From Arthrobacter terrae (GTDB lineage Bacteria; Actinomycetota; Actinomycetes; Actinomycetales; Micrococcaceae), in assembly GCF_015708085.1 (NCBI RefSeq), contig NZ_JADNYM010000004.1:124001-188000 (forward strand): DNA of 64,000 nt, written 5' to 3'. Shown here one piece after another: positions 25,799 to 34,541 of this stretch. The translations under genes and the position numbers were made by a program. Numbering within the stretch: position 1 is the stretch's first letter; each line of letters opens with the position of its first letter. The notes beneath the pieces were generated by a model that did not search any database, was not told the origin of the DNA, and worked only from the letters and a program-made list of their open reading frames with translations.

Positions 25799-26979
25799 CC
25801 GAACACTCCCTGTTTTTGCAGTTCTTCCCAGCGTTCGTGCGGCAGCAGTTCCTGCAGGATCTCCCTGCTGTGCTGCCCCAGCCCGGGGGCAGCAGCCGCA
25901 ACGCTGCCCGGGGTTCCGTTGAGCCGCGGTACCACGTCGTGCATCGGAACCGAACCCATACCCTCCGGGCCCGGTCCGTCGATTACTACGCCGCGGGTCT
26001 TGAAATACTCGCTTTCCATGAGGTCGCCGATGTCCATTACCGGGGCAGCGGTTACACCGGCGGTGCGCATCGCAGAGAGGGTTTCATCGAGATTGTGAGC
26101 GCCGAAGTAATCCCCGAGAATGGCGTCCAGCTCCAGGACATGAGCCAGCCGGGCTGTGTTGTCCCGGAAGCGGAGGTCATCCACCAGCTCGGGCCGGCCG
26201 ATCGTGCGAAAGATCCGTTCGGTCATCATCTGGGTAGAACCGGACAGAGCCAGCCACTGCCCGTCGGCGGTGGCATAAACATTGCGGGGGGCGGAGGAGG
26301 ATGACCGGCTTCCGCTGCGCTGTGGCGCATCACCGGTGAGCCGGTAGGTGCCGGCCTGTGGGCCGAGCACCGAAAACAGCGGTTCGAAAAGGGACAGGTC
26401 GATGACTTGGCCCGGCCCACCCGCCTCGGCGTGCCGCACGGCCGCCAGTACGGAGAAGGCACCGTAGGTTCCGGCCACCATGTCAGCCAGTGCCCCCGGT
26501 GGCAGCACCGGTTCCCGGTCAGGAAAACCATTCATCGCCGCCAGCCCGGACATCGCCTCGATCAAGGTGCCAAATCCAGGTTCCTGCGACATCGAGCCGG
26601 TCTGTCCCCAACCCGAGATCCGGACCACCACTAGTTTGGGATTGCGCTCGTGCAGGGTCTCCGGGGACAGTCCCAGACGCTCCAGGTTTCCCGGCCGGAA
26701 ACTTTCCACCAGAACGTCGGATTCCCCGGCCAGCCGAAGCAGCAGCTCTCTGGCCTGTTCGTTCTTCAGATCCAAAGCGATGCTGCGCTTGTTCCGGCCG
26801 TAGACCTTCCAGTACACCTCGCTGCCCTGCACCACCCAATTGCGCAGCGTGTCGCCGTGGCCAGGTTGCTCCACCTTAATCACGTCAGCGCCAAAATCCC
26901 CCAGCAGCATGGTCAGCTGATTTCCGGCGACCAACCTGGAGAGGTCCAGCACCCGGATGCCGGCCAGCGGGCCGCTCAC
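25795..26979 (-). CDS. CaiB/BaiF-family (class III) CoA-transferase
   Basis: 394-aa enzyme moving CoA between carboxylic acids. Family features: GIRVLDLSRLVAGNQLTMLLGDFGADVIKVE at the start, and the catalytic Asp in PPGALADMVAGTYG (near residue 170). With the CitE-like lyase next to it, an activate-then-cleave route is likely, such as succinyl-CoA:malate or citramalate CoA transfer followed by lyase. It overlaps the ATPase gene by 4 nt. Confidence 0.93.
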   Translation of the reverse strand: MSGPLAGIRVLDLSRLVAGNQLTMLLGDFGADVIKVEQPGHGDTLRNWVVQGSEVYWKVYGRNKRSIALDLKNEQARELLLRLAGESDVLVESFRPGNLERLGLSPETLHERNPKLVVVRISGWGQTGSMSQEPGFGTLIEAMSGLAAMNGFPDREPVLPPGALADMVAGTYGAFSVLAAVRHAEAGGPGQVIDLSLFEPLFSVLGPQAGTYRLTGDAPQRSGSRSSSSAPRNVYATADGQWLALSGSTQMMTERIFRTIGRPELVDDLRFRDNTARLAHVLELDAILGDYFGAHNLDETLSAMRTAGVTAAPVMDIGDLMESEYFKTRGVVIDGPGPEGMGSVPMHDVVPRLNGTPGSVAAAAPGLGQHSREILQELLPHERWEELQKQGVFG

Positions 26980-28106
26980 AGCCCGTCCTCGACGTCGCTG
27001 GCCAGCCGTGATGGCGGGATGTCTTCAGCAAAGACGAACAACCCATCCTCCGGAACAATCAGCCACACCTGCTGTTCGTCGAGTTTGTGCTCACCCTCGG
27101 CGAAGATGAGCTGACCTGCTGCCATCAGCTCGAACTCGTAGCGGGCGCCCACGTAGGACGCCTTCTTCAAGTCCGCGGGAATGGCGTTGACGGAGATCGC
27201 CGGGACATCATCGCGCGGTTGGCTCACCTTCACCAGCTCGGACCGGACGCCAATTGTCACGTGCGTCCCTGCGGCGAACGCCGTAGCCGACGTGACCCGC
27301 AGTGTGCCTTCACCGTCGACCAGATCCACCACCAGGGTTCCCGCACCGGTCTCCAGCACTTTCGCCCGGAAAAAGCTGCACCTGCCAATGAAATCCGCCA
27401 CAGCCAGACAATTCGGGTGATCGTAGATCTCGTTCGGCGTGCCCACCTGCAGCATCTTCCCCTCACCCATCACAGCCAGCCGGTCCGACAGTGACAGGGC
27501 CTCCAGCTGGTCGTGCGTGACATAGATCGTGGTGATACCAACGCTCTGCTGCAGTTCCTTCAGCCAGGCGCGGGCGCGGTCCCGAAGCTTCGCGTCCAGA
27601 TTGGACAACGGTTCATCCAGCAGCAGGACGCTCGGCGAATACACCAGCGCCCGGGCCAGCGCGACACGCTGCTGTTGCCCGCCGGAGAGCTCGTGCGGGT
27701 AGCGCTTGCGGTAGGGCAGCAGGCCTACCTGGTTCAGCGCATCGCCAATGCGCCGGTTCTGCTCGGCCTTGGACGCCTTGCGGATCTTCAGCGGCATAGC
27801 CAGATTGTCTTCCACCGTCATGTGCGGCCACAGGGCGTAAGACTGGAACACCATACCCAGGTTGCGTTCCTCCGGGGTGAGGAAGCGGTGTTTTGCCGCA
27901 TCGACAAAAATCTCCGGGCCTACCCGGATGATCCCTTTCGTGGGTGTCTCCAGCCCCGCGATGGTGGACAACGTCGTCGTCTTCCCGCAGCCGCTGGGGC
28001 CCAGCAGCGTAAAGAACTCCCCATCGTTGACGGTGAACGTGACGTCGTCAACAGCGGTTTGGCCGTTGAATTCGACGGATAATCCTTCAACGATCAGATC
28101 AGGCAT
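26976..28106 (-). CDS. ABC transporter ATPase, iron/phosphonate/polyamine type
   Basis: 376-aa ATPase with Walker A GPSGCGKTT, signature LSGGQQQRVALARAL, Walker B LLLDEPLSNLDAKLRDRAR and the H-loop in YVTHDQLEAL. A C-terminal TOBE region (from about residue 250) is typical of the Fe(III), 2-aminoethylphosphonate and spermidine importers. It overlaps its permease by 8 nt and the CoA-transferase by 4 nt. Confidence 0.94.
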   Translation of the reverse strand: MPDLIVEGLSVEFNGQTAVDDVTFTVNDGEFFTLLGPSGCGKTTTLSTIAGLETPTKGIIRVGPEIFVDAAKHRFLTPEERNLGMVFQSYALWPHMTVEDNLAMPLKIRKASKAEQNRRIGDALNQVGLLPYRKRYPHELSGGQQQRVALARALVYSPSVLLLDEPLSNLDAKLRDRARAWLKELQQSVGITTIYVTHDQLEALSLSDRLAVMGEGKMLQVGTPNEIYDHPNCLAVADFIGRCSFFRAKVLETGAGTLVVDLVDGEGTLRVTSATAFAAGTHVTIGVRSELVKVSQPRDDVPAISVNAIPADLKKASYVGARYEFELMAAGQLIFAEGEHKLDEQQVWLIVPEDGLFVFAEDIPPSRLASDVEDGL

Positions 28107-29901
28107 ATGAACTCACCTTGAGTACCTTTCCGGCAATGATGACGAAGACCGCGGTGATCGCAATCTGGATGCATGACAGTGCCGCCACCGCTCCGCTGTT
28201 GCCGTTGAGCCACAGCTGCAAGGTGGTGGTGCCGATGACCTGGGAATCGGCGTTGGCCAAGAACACCGCCGGGGTGTACTCCTTGAACATCTGCACGAAC
28301 AACAGCACCAGCGCGGAGAACATTGCCGGTACGATCAGCTTGAACAGGATCCGGCTGAAGGTCCGCCACCAGTCGGCTCCCAAGGTGCGGGCGGCGTCGT
28401 CGAGCTCCTCGCCGATCTGCATCACCAGCGGGGCGATGGCGCCGAACGCTGCCGGCATGGATCGGGTACCGAACGCGATAATCAGCGCCAGCAGCGTGCC
28501 GTTCACAGCGTTCAGGGGCCCGATTAGGGCAAAGGCCCAAAAGAAGCCGATGCCGATGATCAGCCCGGGAATGACCTGCGGCGTCAGGGTCCCGAACTCG
28601 AGCACCTTGTTGAACCGGAACGTCGAGCGCCGGGCCACCAGCACCACCACCGAGACGAACAAGGTGGTCACGACGGCGCCGACCAGGGCGATGAACAGTG
28701 AGTTCCGGATGGACGCGGTGTAGGCCGGGTAATCGAACACCAGGGTGAAGTTGTCCAGCGTCAGCAGCGTCATTGGGTTCACCAGCGGGGTCAGCAGCTG
28801 AGTGAAGGCCCGCAGCAGCAGCCCGAGGATTGGCAGCAGCGGGCCGAAAATGATGTAGAGCACGGCGATCACAAACCCCACCCAGCGCAGGGCGCCGAGT
28901 TCAAGCAGCCGAGGACGGGAGGCCTTGCCCCGGACAGCGACGAACCGGCGCGCGTTGCGCAGCGAGACGCCCTGGATGACGATCAGGATGGCCATGACCC
29001 CCAGCGTCACCACCGACGCTGCACCGACCAGGCCGTAATCGGGGTTGGCCTGCGCCAGCCCATTAATGTAGATGAAGCTGGAAAACAGATTGATGCCGGC
29101 CGGCCGGCCGAGCAGCAGCGGAATGCTGAGCTCCTCGATCGAGGTGCTAAAGATCAGTAGGGCCGAATACAGGATCGCGGGTCGCACCATCGGCAGCACC
29201 ACCGACCAGAGGATCCGAAGCGGCCGGGCACCGCAGGTCCGCGCTGCCGCCTCCAGCGAGGGGTCCGCGAGCTTGAGCGCACCGGAACAGTACAGGAACC
29301 CGATTGGCACCAGCGTGACGGCCTCGGCCAAAGCCATCCCGGGGATTGAATACAGGTTCCACGGCACCACGCCCAGCAGATTTTCGACGGCAATACTGAC
29401 GAATCCGGCCGGTCCGTACATCAGGATGAAGCCGAACGCCATCACAAGAGGGGAAATGTAGATCGGCCAGAGCAGCAATGATCCCAGCGCCCGGCCGCCG
29501 GGCATCCGCACCCGGACCACCAGCACCGCCAGCAGCAGCGAGAGCACGACCGCAAAGACGGTGGTCAGGGCGGCGAAGTACAGACTGTCCAGCACCACTT
29601 TGCCAAAGCCTGCCGTGGTGAACAGCTTGACGTAGTTCTCCGGCGTCAGCAGGCCGCCCTCTGCGTAGAGCGGCCGGTCGATCAGTGACTGGTAGAGGGT
29701 GGGCAGCAGCGGGGCCAGGACCAAGGCAATGGCCGCGATGAAGATGGCATACTGGATCCACGTCGCTTTGCCGTGTCCGAACAGCCGTCGGTATTTGGGC
29801 GGCGGCAGTTCCTCGGTGCGCCTTGGCTGTGCTTTTGTCTCGGTGGTCACGCCCGCCGCCCCTGTTTCCCGGGGACGGCGGCCCGCAGCATGGAAGGCCA
29901 C
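28099..29901 (-). CDS. ABC transporter permease, two-domain FbpB type
   Basis: 600-aa inner-membrane protein with two permease domains of about six segments each; each half has its EAA loop (SLEAAARTCGARPLRILWSVVLP and DDAARTLGADWWRTFSRILF). This fused layout is usual for iron- and phosphonate-type importers. The start is GTG at 29901, 3 nt after the binding-protein stop; GTG at 29850 is a possible alternative. Confidence 0.92.
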   Translation of the reverse strand: MAFHAAGRRPRETGAAGVTTETKAQPRRTEELPPPKYRRLFGHGKATWIQYAIFIAAIALVLAPLLPTLYQSLIDRPLYAEGGLLTPENYVKLFTTAGFGKVVLDSLYFAALTTVFAVVLSLLLAVLVVRVRMPGGRALGSLLLWPIYISPLVMAFGFILMYGPAGFVSIAVENLLGVVPWNLYSIPGMALAEAVTLVPIGFLYCSGALKLADPSLEAAARTCGARPLRILWSVVLPMVRPAILYSALLIFSTSIEELSIPLLLGRPAGINLFSSFIYINGLAQANPDYGLVGAASVVTLGVMAILIVIQGVSLRNARRFVAVRGKASRPRLLELGALRWVGFVIAVLYIIFGPLLPILGLLLRAFTQLLTPLVNPMTLLTLDNFTLVFDYPAYTASIRNSLFIALVGAVVTTLFVSVVVLVARRSTFRFNKVLEFGTLTPQVIPGLIIGIGFFWAFALIGPLNAVNGTLLALIIAFGTRSMPAAFGAIAPLVMQIGEELDDAARTLGADWWRTFSRILFKLIVPAMFSALVLLFVQMFKEYTPAVFLANADSQVIGTTTLQLWLNGNSGAVAALSCIQIAITAVFVIIAGKVLKVSSYA

Positions 29902-29904
29902 ATG

Positions 29905-31110
29905 CTATTTCCCCATGCCGGATTTCCACTTGGCTTTGAATTCCTTGGCCTGTGCATCGGTGATCGGATCGTAGCCAACCGTGACGATCTTGTCCTTGCC
30001 TCCCACCTTCTTCACGATGGAGTTGTAGTTGCGCGGCGCCTCCTCGTCCGTGATATCGCTGCGGTACGGTGTGAATCCACCGTTGTACACCGCGATCTGA
30101 CCACTGTGCGAGAGCAGGAAGTCCAGCATGAGCTTGGCGGCGTTCGGTGTGGGGGAGGTTTTCGGGATCGCCATCCCGCGAAGAAAGATCGGCATCCCGT
30201 CGTCAATGTAGCCCCAGCCAAGGATGGCGCCGGTCTTTTCGGCCTGCGGGATGACCACGGTGGAGGACAGGAAGAAGCCGGCCAGGTATTCGCCGGAGTT
30301 AATCTTCTCCACCATCGGCCCGGAGGACTGCTCCGCGCGGACAAAGGGCAGCAGCTTGTCCAGCGTGTCCCAGGAATCCGGGCGGGCATTGGCCCAGCTG
30401 TATTCGATGGCATAACCGAAGCTGTTCTCCACGTCGTAGGTGGTGATCTTGTTCTTGAACTTGCCCGGGTCGCTCTCCACCAGCTTGACCAGCGAGGCCA
30501 GCCCCGTGGGGTACTGCTCCTTCTTGAGCAGCGTTTTGTTGTAGCCCATCAGGATCGGGTCGGCGGAGAAGGTGTACAAACCCGGCAGCGGGTGGCCGAA
30601 ATCGGGAAGTTTGTCCGTTTCCGGGGACTTGTAGTCGGAGGCGGACTTCTTGTTGATGAAATCTATCCAGCTGGTGGGATCACCGGAGACCATCAGCGCA
30701 GCCGGCGAGGTGCCGCTGGCGGACTCGGCGTAATACTTCTGAAAGACCTCGGCACTGTCGAGGTTGTTCGTCGAAACCGTCATCCAGGGGTACAGCTTGG
30801 TGAAGGCGTCGGAGATCGGCTTCCAGTTGTACTCGGCCATATTCGAGTAGATGGTGAGTTTCTTTTCCGCCTTCGACCCCTCGACTATCGAGTCGTAGTC
30901 GGAGGGGTAGTAGGAGGGTCGGGACTCCACCGGAACGGTCCCCTTTGCGTCGGAGGACCCGGAGGACCCGGAGGAGCTCCCGCAGCCGCTCAACGCGCCT
31001 ATGCCAGCCAGCGAGGTCCCCGCCAGCAGGGCACCGCGCATGAAAATGCGCCGGTCAAATGCTGCCTGGATATCCGAGATGCTTCTCTTGCGTGCCGATT
31101 CCTCAATCAT
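29905..31110 (-). CDS. ABC transporter substrate-binding protein, probable Tat lipoprotein
   Basis: 401-aa extracellular binding protein of the iron/AEP-type family. The N-terminus carries a twin-arginine stretch (DRRIFMRGALLAGTSLAGIGALSGC) ending in the lipobox LSGC, then a Ser-rich linker. The mature part has ALMVSGDPTSWIDFINKK and TVVIPQAEKTGAILGWGYIDDG. It is the first gene of the six-gene operon. The typical tyrosines of iron binding are not evident to me; the co-encoded CoA enzymes suggest an organic acid ligand rather than iron. Confidence 0.9.
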   Translation of the reverse strand: MIEESARKRSISDIQAAFDRRIFMRGALLAGTSLAGIGALSGCGSSSGSSGSSDAKGTVPVESRPSYYPSDYDSIVEGSKAEKKLTIYSNMAEYNWKPISDAFTKLYPWMTVSTNNLDSAEVFQKYYAESASGTSPAALMVSGDPTSWIDFINKKSASDYKSPETDKLPDFGHPLPGLYTFSADPILMGYNKTLLKKEQYPTGLASLVKLVESDPGKFKNKITTYDVENSFGYAIEYSWANARPDSWDTLDKLLPFVRAEQSSGPMVEKINSGEYLAGFFLSSTVVIPQAEKTGAILGWGYIDDGMPIFLRGMAIPKTSPTPNAAKLMLDFLLSHSGQIAVYNGGFTPYRSDITDEEAPRNYNSIVKKVGGKDKIVTVGYDPITDAQAKEFKAKWKSGMGK

Positions 31111-31536
31111 CAGGTTGCCTTTCGCTGCGGTCGTTCTGGCTGTGGTTGTACCAACGGTGCTTGCGGTGGGGACTTGGGGTGGTGCCAGCTGGAATGTGGA
31201 GTTATTGCCGGAGGCCCGACGGCGTCTGATTAGCCGGGCGGTGCCGTCCCCCCTGCGGTCTGGCCGACGACGGCGCCCGCTGGCCGTCGTCGTCGGACTT
31301 GGCGTGGGCCAACTGCCGAAGTCCGGGCGTCATGACCGGGGAGAGGGAGGGACGCGGGCGATCCGCGCGGGCGTCCTGCCCGATTGCTCCGGCTGCATCT
31401 CATGCACTGCTTCTCCCGCCTCACCTGCCGTCATTGGAAGGTGATCTACAGGAGAGACTTGTCCCTATTTTATAAAAAGTCAACGATTTAGTATCAAAAA
31501 AATAGACAGCGCTCCATCCCGACCTAGGCTATTGCC
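31111..31536. promoter_or_regulatory. Divergent promoter region
   Basis: No gene is supported in these 426 bp. From 31460 to 31510 the DNA turns markedly AT-rich, with a perfect palindrome TTTTATAAAA at 31468-31477. This is the likely control region of the binding-protein operon (minus) and the GntR gene (plus). No clear -35/-10 pair can be chosen. Confidence 0.4.
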
Positions 31537-32241
31537 ATGGCACTTGAACCGATGGTCGTCCGCACGAAGAGCGAGGCTGCCTACGCTGCGCTGCGCGAGG
31601 CGATCCTTGACCAGCGGCTGGCTCCGGGACAACGGGTGACTTTGACCAGCCTCGCCTCGGAGCTGGGCATGAGCCTGACCCCGGTCCGGGAGGCGCTGCG
31701 GCTGCTGGCTACGCAGGGACTGGTGCGTCAGGACGCGAACCGCGGAACCTGGATCACCGAGTACTCACCGGCCCGCGCCGAGGAGGTCTATCAGCTCCGC
31801 CTGCTGCTGGAGCCCTACGCCATGCAGCTGGTCGCGGTGGAGAGCACTGATCAGGACCTGGCCGACATCGACGCAGCGCTCGCCGACTTTGATCGGGCCT
31901 GTGCCGAGGAACGCTACAGCGAGCTGCCGGAGCTCAACGCCGCGCTGCACCGGCGTATCTACAGCGCCGCCAGAGCCGGTGTGCTGCTGGGTTTTATTGA
32001 CCGGCTCTGGCAGAGCATTCCTTATCAATCCATGAACGTGATCAGCCATCACGACAGGTCCGCCGAGGATCATCACCAGATCGTTGCTGCCCTGCACCGG
32101 CGGGACGGTGCCGGAGCTGCGCGGGCGCTCCGGAATCATATTGAGCATGCGCACGCCGAGACCAGCCATCGCATGGAACGCTCTTCGGAAAACACCGGTT
32201 CCACCCCGCCAGCTGCCCGCGCGGGCAATCGACCGAAATGA
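31537..32241 (+). CDS. GntR-family regulator with FCD domain
   Basis: 234-aa regulator. Winged helix at about residues 12-75 (AYAALREAILDQRLAPGQRV, SELGMSLTPVREALRLLATQGLV), FCD effector domain in the remainder (YQLRLLLEPYAMQLVA, then HHDRSAEDHHQIVAAL). It is divergent from the ABC/CoA-enzyme operon and 9 nt upstream of the reductase gene, so I infer that it controls both. Confidence 0.92.
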   Translation: MALEPMVVRTKSEAAYAALREAILDQRLAPGQRVTLTSLASELGMSLTPVREALRLLATQGLVRQDANRGTWITEYSPARAEEVYQLRLLLEPYAMQLVAVESTDQDLADIDAALADFDRACAEERYSELPELNAALHRRIYSAARAGVLLGFIDRLWQSIPYQSMNVISHHDRSAEDHHQIVAALHRRDGAGAARALRNHIEHAHAETSHRMERSSENTGSTPPAARAGNRPK

Positions 32242-32250
32242 GGATATTCA

Positions 32251-33177
32251 ATGTCAAAGGTGACAATTGTCGGTGCAGGAGCCATGGGCTCTGTCTACGC
32301 CGGGCTCATGCAGGACGCAGGGCACGAGGTACATGGGGTTACGCACTGGCCCGACCATGCCGCCGCCGTCACCAAAAACGGTCTGCGGGTCCATGGCGCC
32401 AGCGGCGACCGCACCGTCCGGCTCGCATCTATGACGACGACGACGGACGGCATCGGACGCTCGGACCTGGTCGTCATTGCGACCAAAGCCTTCGACGTCG
32501 AAGCCGCAGCATTATCTGCCCGTTCCCTGATCGGTCCGCACACCGTGGTGCAGACCATCCAGAACGGACTTGGTTCCGCGGACCGGGTCGCGTCCGTGCT
32601 GGGCGCTGATCGGCTGGCCGTCGGCGTGGTCGGTGGCTTCGGGGCCTCCGTACCCACCCCCGGAACCGTGCACCACAATGGTATGGAAATGGTCCGGTTC
32701 GGCAGTTATTCGACCCTGCCCCGCGCGGAGCTGGCCGCGTCGGCCGAGGTCTGGACCTCGGCTGGATTCCAGGTCAGGCTCTTTGACGACATTGCGCAGA
32801 TGGTGTGGGAAAAGCTCATTATGAACGTGGCCTTTTCCGGCACGTGCGCCCTGACTGAACTGACTATTGGAGGTGTGATCGCGGACCGGAACGCCTGGCA
32901 GGTGGCATCGGAATGTTCGCGCGAAGCCGTGGCAGTGGCGCAGGCCGCGGGCATCACTCTCGACGTCGGCGACCCTATTGAGCACGTACGCACCTTGGGC
33001 GGCAGGATTCCGCACGCCCGACCCTCCATGCTTATCGACGCTTCACTGCGTCGACGCGGCGAAGTCGACGCCATCAATGGCGCCATCTGTGCGCGGGGGA
33101 AGGAACTCGGTGTTCCCACACCGGCGAACGATACGGTGGTGGCGCTCGTCAAGGCGCGCGAGGCGGCGTACCTCTAA
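32251..33177 (+). CDS. 2-dehydropantoate 2-reductase family oxidoreductase
   Basis: 308-aa NADP-dependent reductase of the ketopantoate reductase family. The nucleotide site is VTIVGAGAMGSVYAGLM; NGLGSADRV, KLIMNVAFSG (catalytic Lys) and the late SMLIDASLRRRGEVDAINGA are typical. It may make pantoate, but the position directly behind a GntR regulator and opposite an acid-degradation operon fits a 2-oxo acid reductase of that pathway just as well. Confidence 0.9.
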   Translation: MSKVTIVGAGAMGSVYAGLMQDAGHEVHGVTHWPDHAAAVTKNGLRVHGASGDRTVRLASMTTTTDGIGRSDLVVIATKAFDVEAAALSARSLIGPHTVVQTIQNGLGSADRVASVLGADRLAVGVVGGFGASVPTPGTVHHNGMEMVRFGSYSTLPRAELAASAEVWTSAGFQVRLFDDIAQMVWEKLIMNVAFSGTCALTELTIGGVIADRNAWQVASECSREAVAVAQAAGITLDVGDPIEHVRTLGGRIPHARPSMLIDASLRRRGEVDAINGAICARGKELGVPTPANDTVVALVKAREAAYL

Positions 33178-33224
33178 CGCCAGTGGGGAACCAGAATGTC
33201 CACGTTCCGGCCCGCGGCACCAAG

Positions 33225-34541
33225 TCAGCGCAGGAGCCGCTCCAGCGCCCAATCCCAGCGGATGAGTTCCTGTTCCAGCCGGACGGCCGGGCCGTATTCA
33301 TTGCTTCCCAGCGCCTTGTAGACGGCGGATTCGGCCTCGGTCAGCCGGGTCAGCGTGGCCCGCGAGGGGGAGGGCTCGTGTCCCCAGGCGTCGCGGTGGG
33401 CCAGCAGCGTCTCCTTGTCCATCAGGAGACTGACCACGTGTGGATGCACCGCCCGCAGCTGGTCCAAAATGCGGAAGCCGTGAGTGTCCAGGTCTCCCCA
33501 GTAGAGGATTCCGCAGTGCCTAAGCCATTGCGCTTCCCGCAGGGCCGAGAAGCCGTAGCCGCGGCCAAAGAGGGCAAGCGTCCCGGGGCGTTCGGGCAGG
33601 GCCAGGAAGTTCACCAGGTTTTCCGTGATTATGACGGTGTGCACGGGCAGGCGGAGGGAGGCGAAAGCGTCGGCCGTGACGGTAATGTCCCGCGCACTGC
33701 CCAGGGCGGGCATGCCGGGGTCCAGGACGCGGAAGCGGACCTGCTCGGGCGGATGCAGGAACCCGTGGCGGTCGGCGAAACGTGCTGCCGGGGTCCGCGC
33801 GGCTGAGTCTTCGAGGAGGGCATTTCCCGCGGGTTCGCAGGTCAGACCTGCACCGGTCAAATCTTCGTCGATAGCTTGCTCGCCGGTCACGTCTTCCCGC
33901 GCCCCGGTCACGTCTTCCCGCGTCCCGGCGTCCCCTTCCACCGCGTCAGCCCTCGCCAGCGCTGCGGCCATGTCATCGATGGTCCGGCGGTGCGTTTCGA
34001 TGAATTTGGTGTGCACGCCGGGGAGGCTGAGCTGGCGGACGTAGATGCCGGGCGCGGGGTTGTCCCGCAGCCAGCGGGCGGCGCGGGCGGCAGTCAGCGC
34101 CGCGCCGTCGAGCTCCAGCAGCTGCAGCGGGCGCTTGGCACCCCAGCTGGCCAGCCCAGGATCGAGTTCGGTGAGCTCCGCAGCCAGTTTCCGGAACCGT
34201 ACGGCGTCCTGGGTCCTGCCGGCGAAGGCGATTTCGTCCTCGACGGTGGCGAAGACAGCGGCGGAGGGGAGTGTGTTGGGCCCGATGGTGGTGCGCCCGG
34301 CCTCCGTGGTTTCCAGAGAAAATTTCCGGGCCGCGGCGAACAGCTCGGCGGCCCAAGTGCGGGCAGCGGGGTAGTCATTGCGCAGTTCGGTGGCCGTGGG
34401 CCGTTTCAGTGGGCGACGACGGGGATAGGCTCCGGTGGGCTCCACCAGTTCGCGCAGCAGTTGGCCTCGGTCCCAGGAACCCTCGGACAGGGCGCGCAGC
34501 CGGGCCACGGTGGTCCAGGAGTGCCGGGGTTCAGCCCGCAT
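33225..34541 (-). CDS. jetD: Wadjet nuclease subunit JetD
   Basis: 438-aa JetD, the nuclease of the Wadjet anti-plasmid system. The N-terminal DUF3322 region (WTTVARLRALSEGSWDRGQLLRELVEP) is followed by the DUF2220 Toprim-like domain: Glu307 in ITENLVNF and the acidic cluster GDLDTHGF (349-356) that binds metal. I start at ATG 34541, giving an 11-nt overlap with jetC (upstream ATGs at 34559 and 34595 are possible). In studied systems JetD cuts plasmid DNA after loop extrusion by JetABC. A linker before the Toprim part carries a 21-bp in-frame tandem duplication (33883-33924). Confidence 0.92.
   Translation of the reverse strand: MRAEPRHSWTTVARLRALSEGSWDRGQLLRELVEPTGAYPRRRPLKRPTATELRNDYPAARTWAAELFAAARKFSLETTEAGRTTIGPNTLPSAAVFATVEDEIAFAGRTQDAVRFRKLAAELTELDPGLASWGAKRPLQLLELDGAALTAARAARWLRDNPAPGIYVRQLSLPGVHTKFIETHRRTIDDMAAALARADAVEGDAGTREDVTGAREDVTGEQAIDEDLTGAGLTCEPAGNALLEDSAARTPAARFADRHGFLHPPEQVRFRVLDPGMPALGSARDITVTADAFASLRLPVHTVIITENLVNFLALPERPGTLALFGRGYGFSALREAQWLRHCGILYWGDLDTHGFRILDQLRAVHPHVVSLLMDKETLLAHRDAWGHEPSPSRATLTRLTEAESAVYKALGSNEYGPAVRLEQELIRWDWALERLLR

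Noticed and set aside
29905-31110. Iron transport as the function of the 24033-31110 importer
   Set aside because: The family resemblance alone would suggest iron, but translational coupling to CoA-transferase, lyase and DehI-like genes favours an organic acid; kept only as an alternative.
29773-31233. Long plus-strand open frame opposite the binding protein
   Set aside because: Opposite-strand shadow of a clear lipoprotein gene; composition typical of antisense reading.
33838-33850. CAGGTCAGACCTG palindrome resembling the FadR-type operator
   Set aside because: It lies within the jetD coding sequence and differs from TGGTCAGACCA at the outer bases; probably coincidence.
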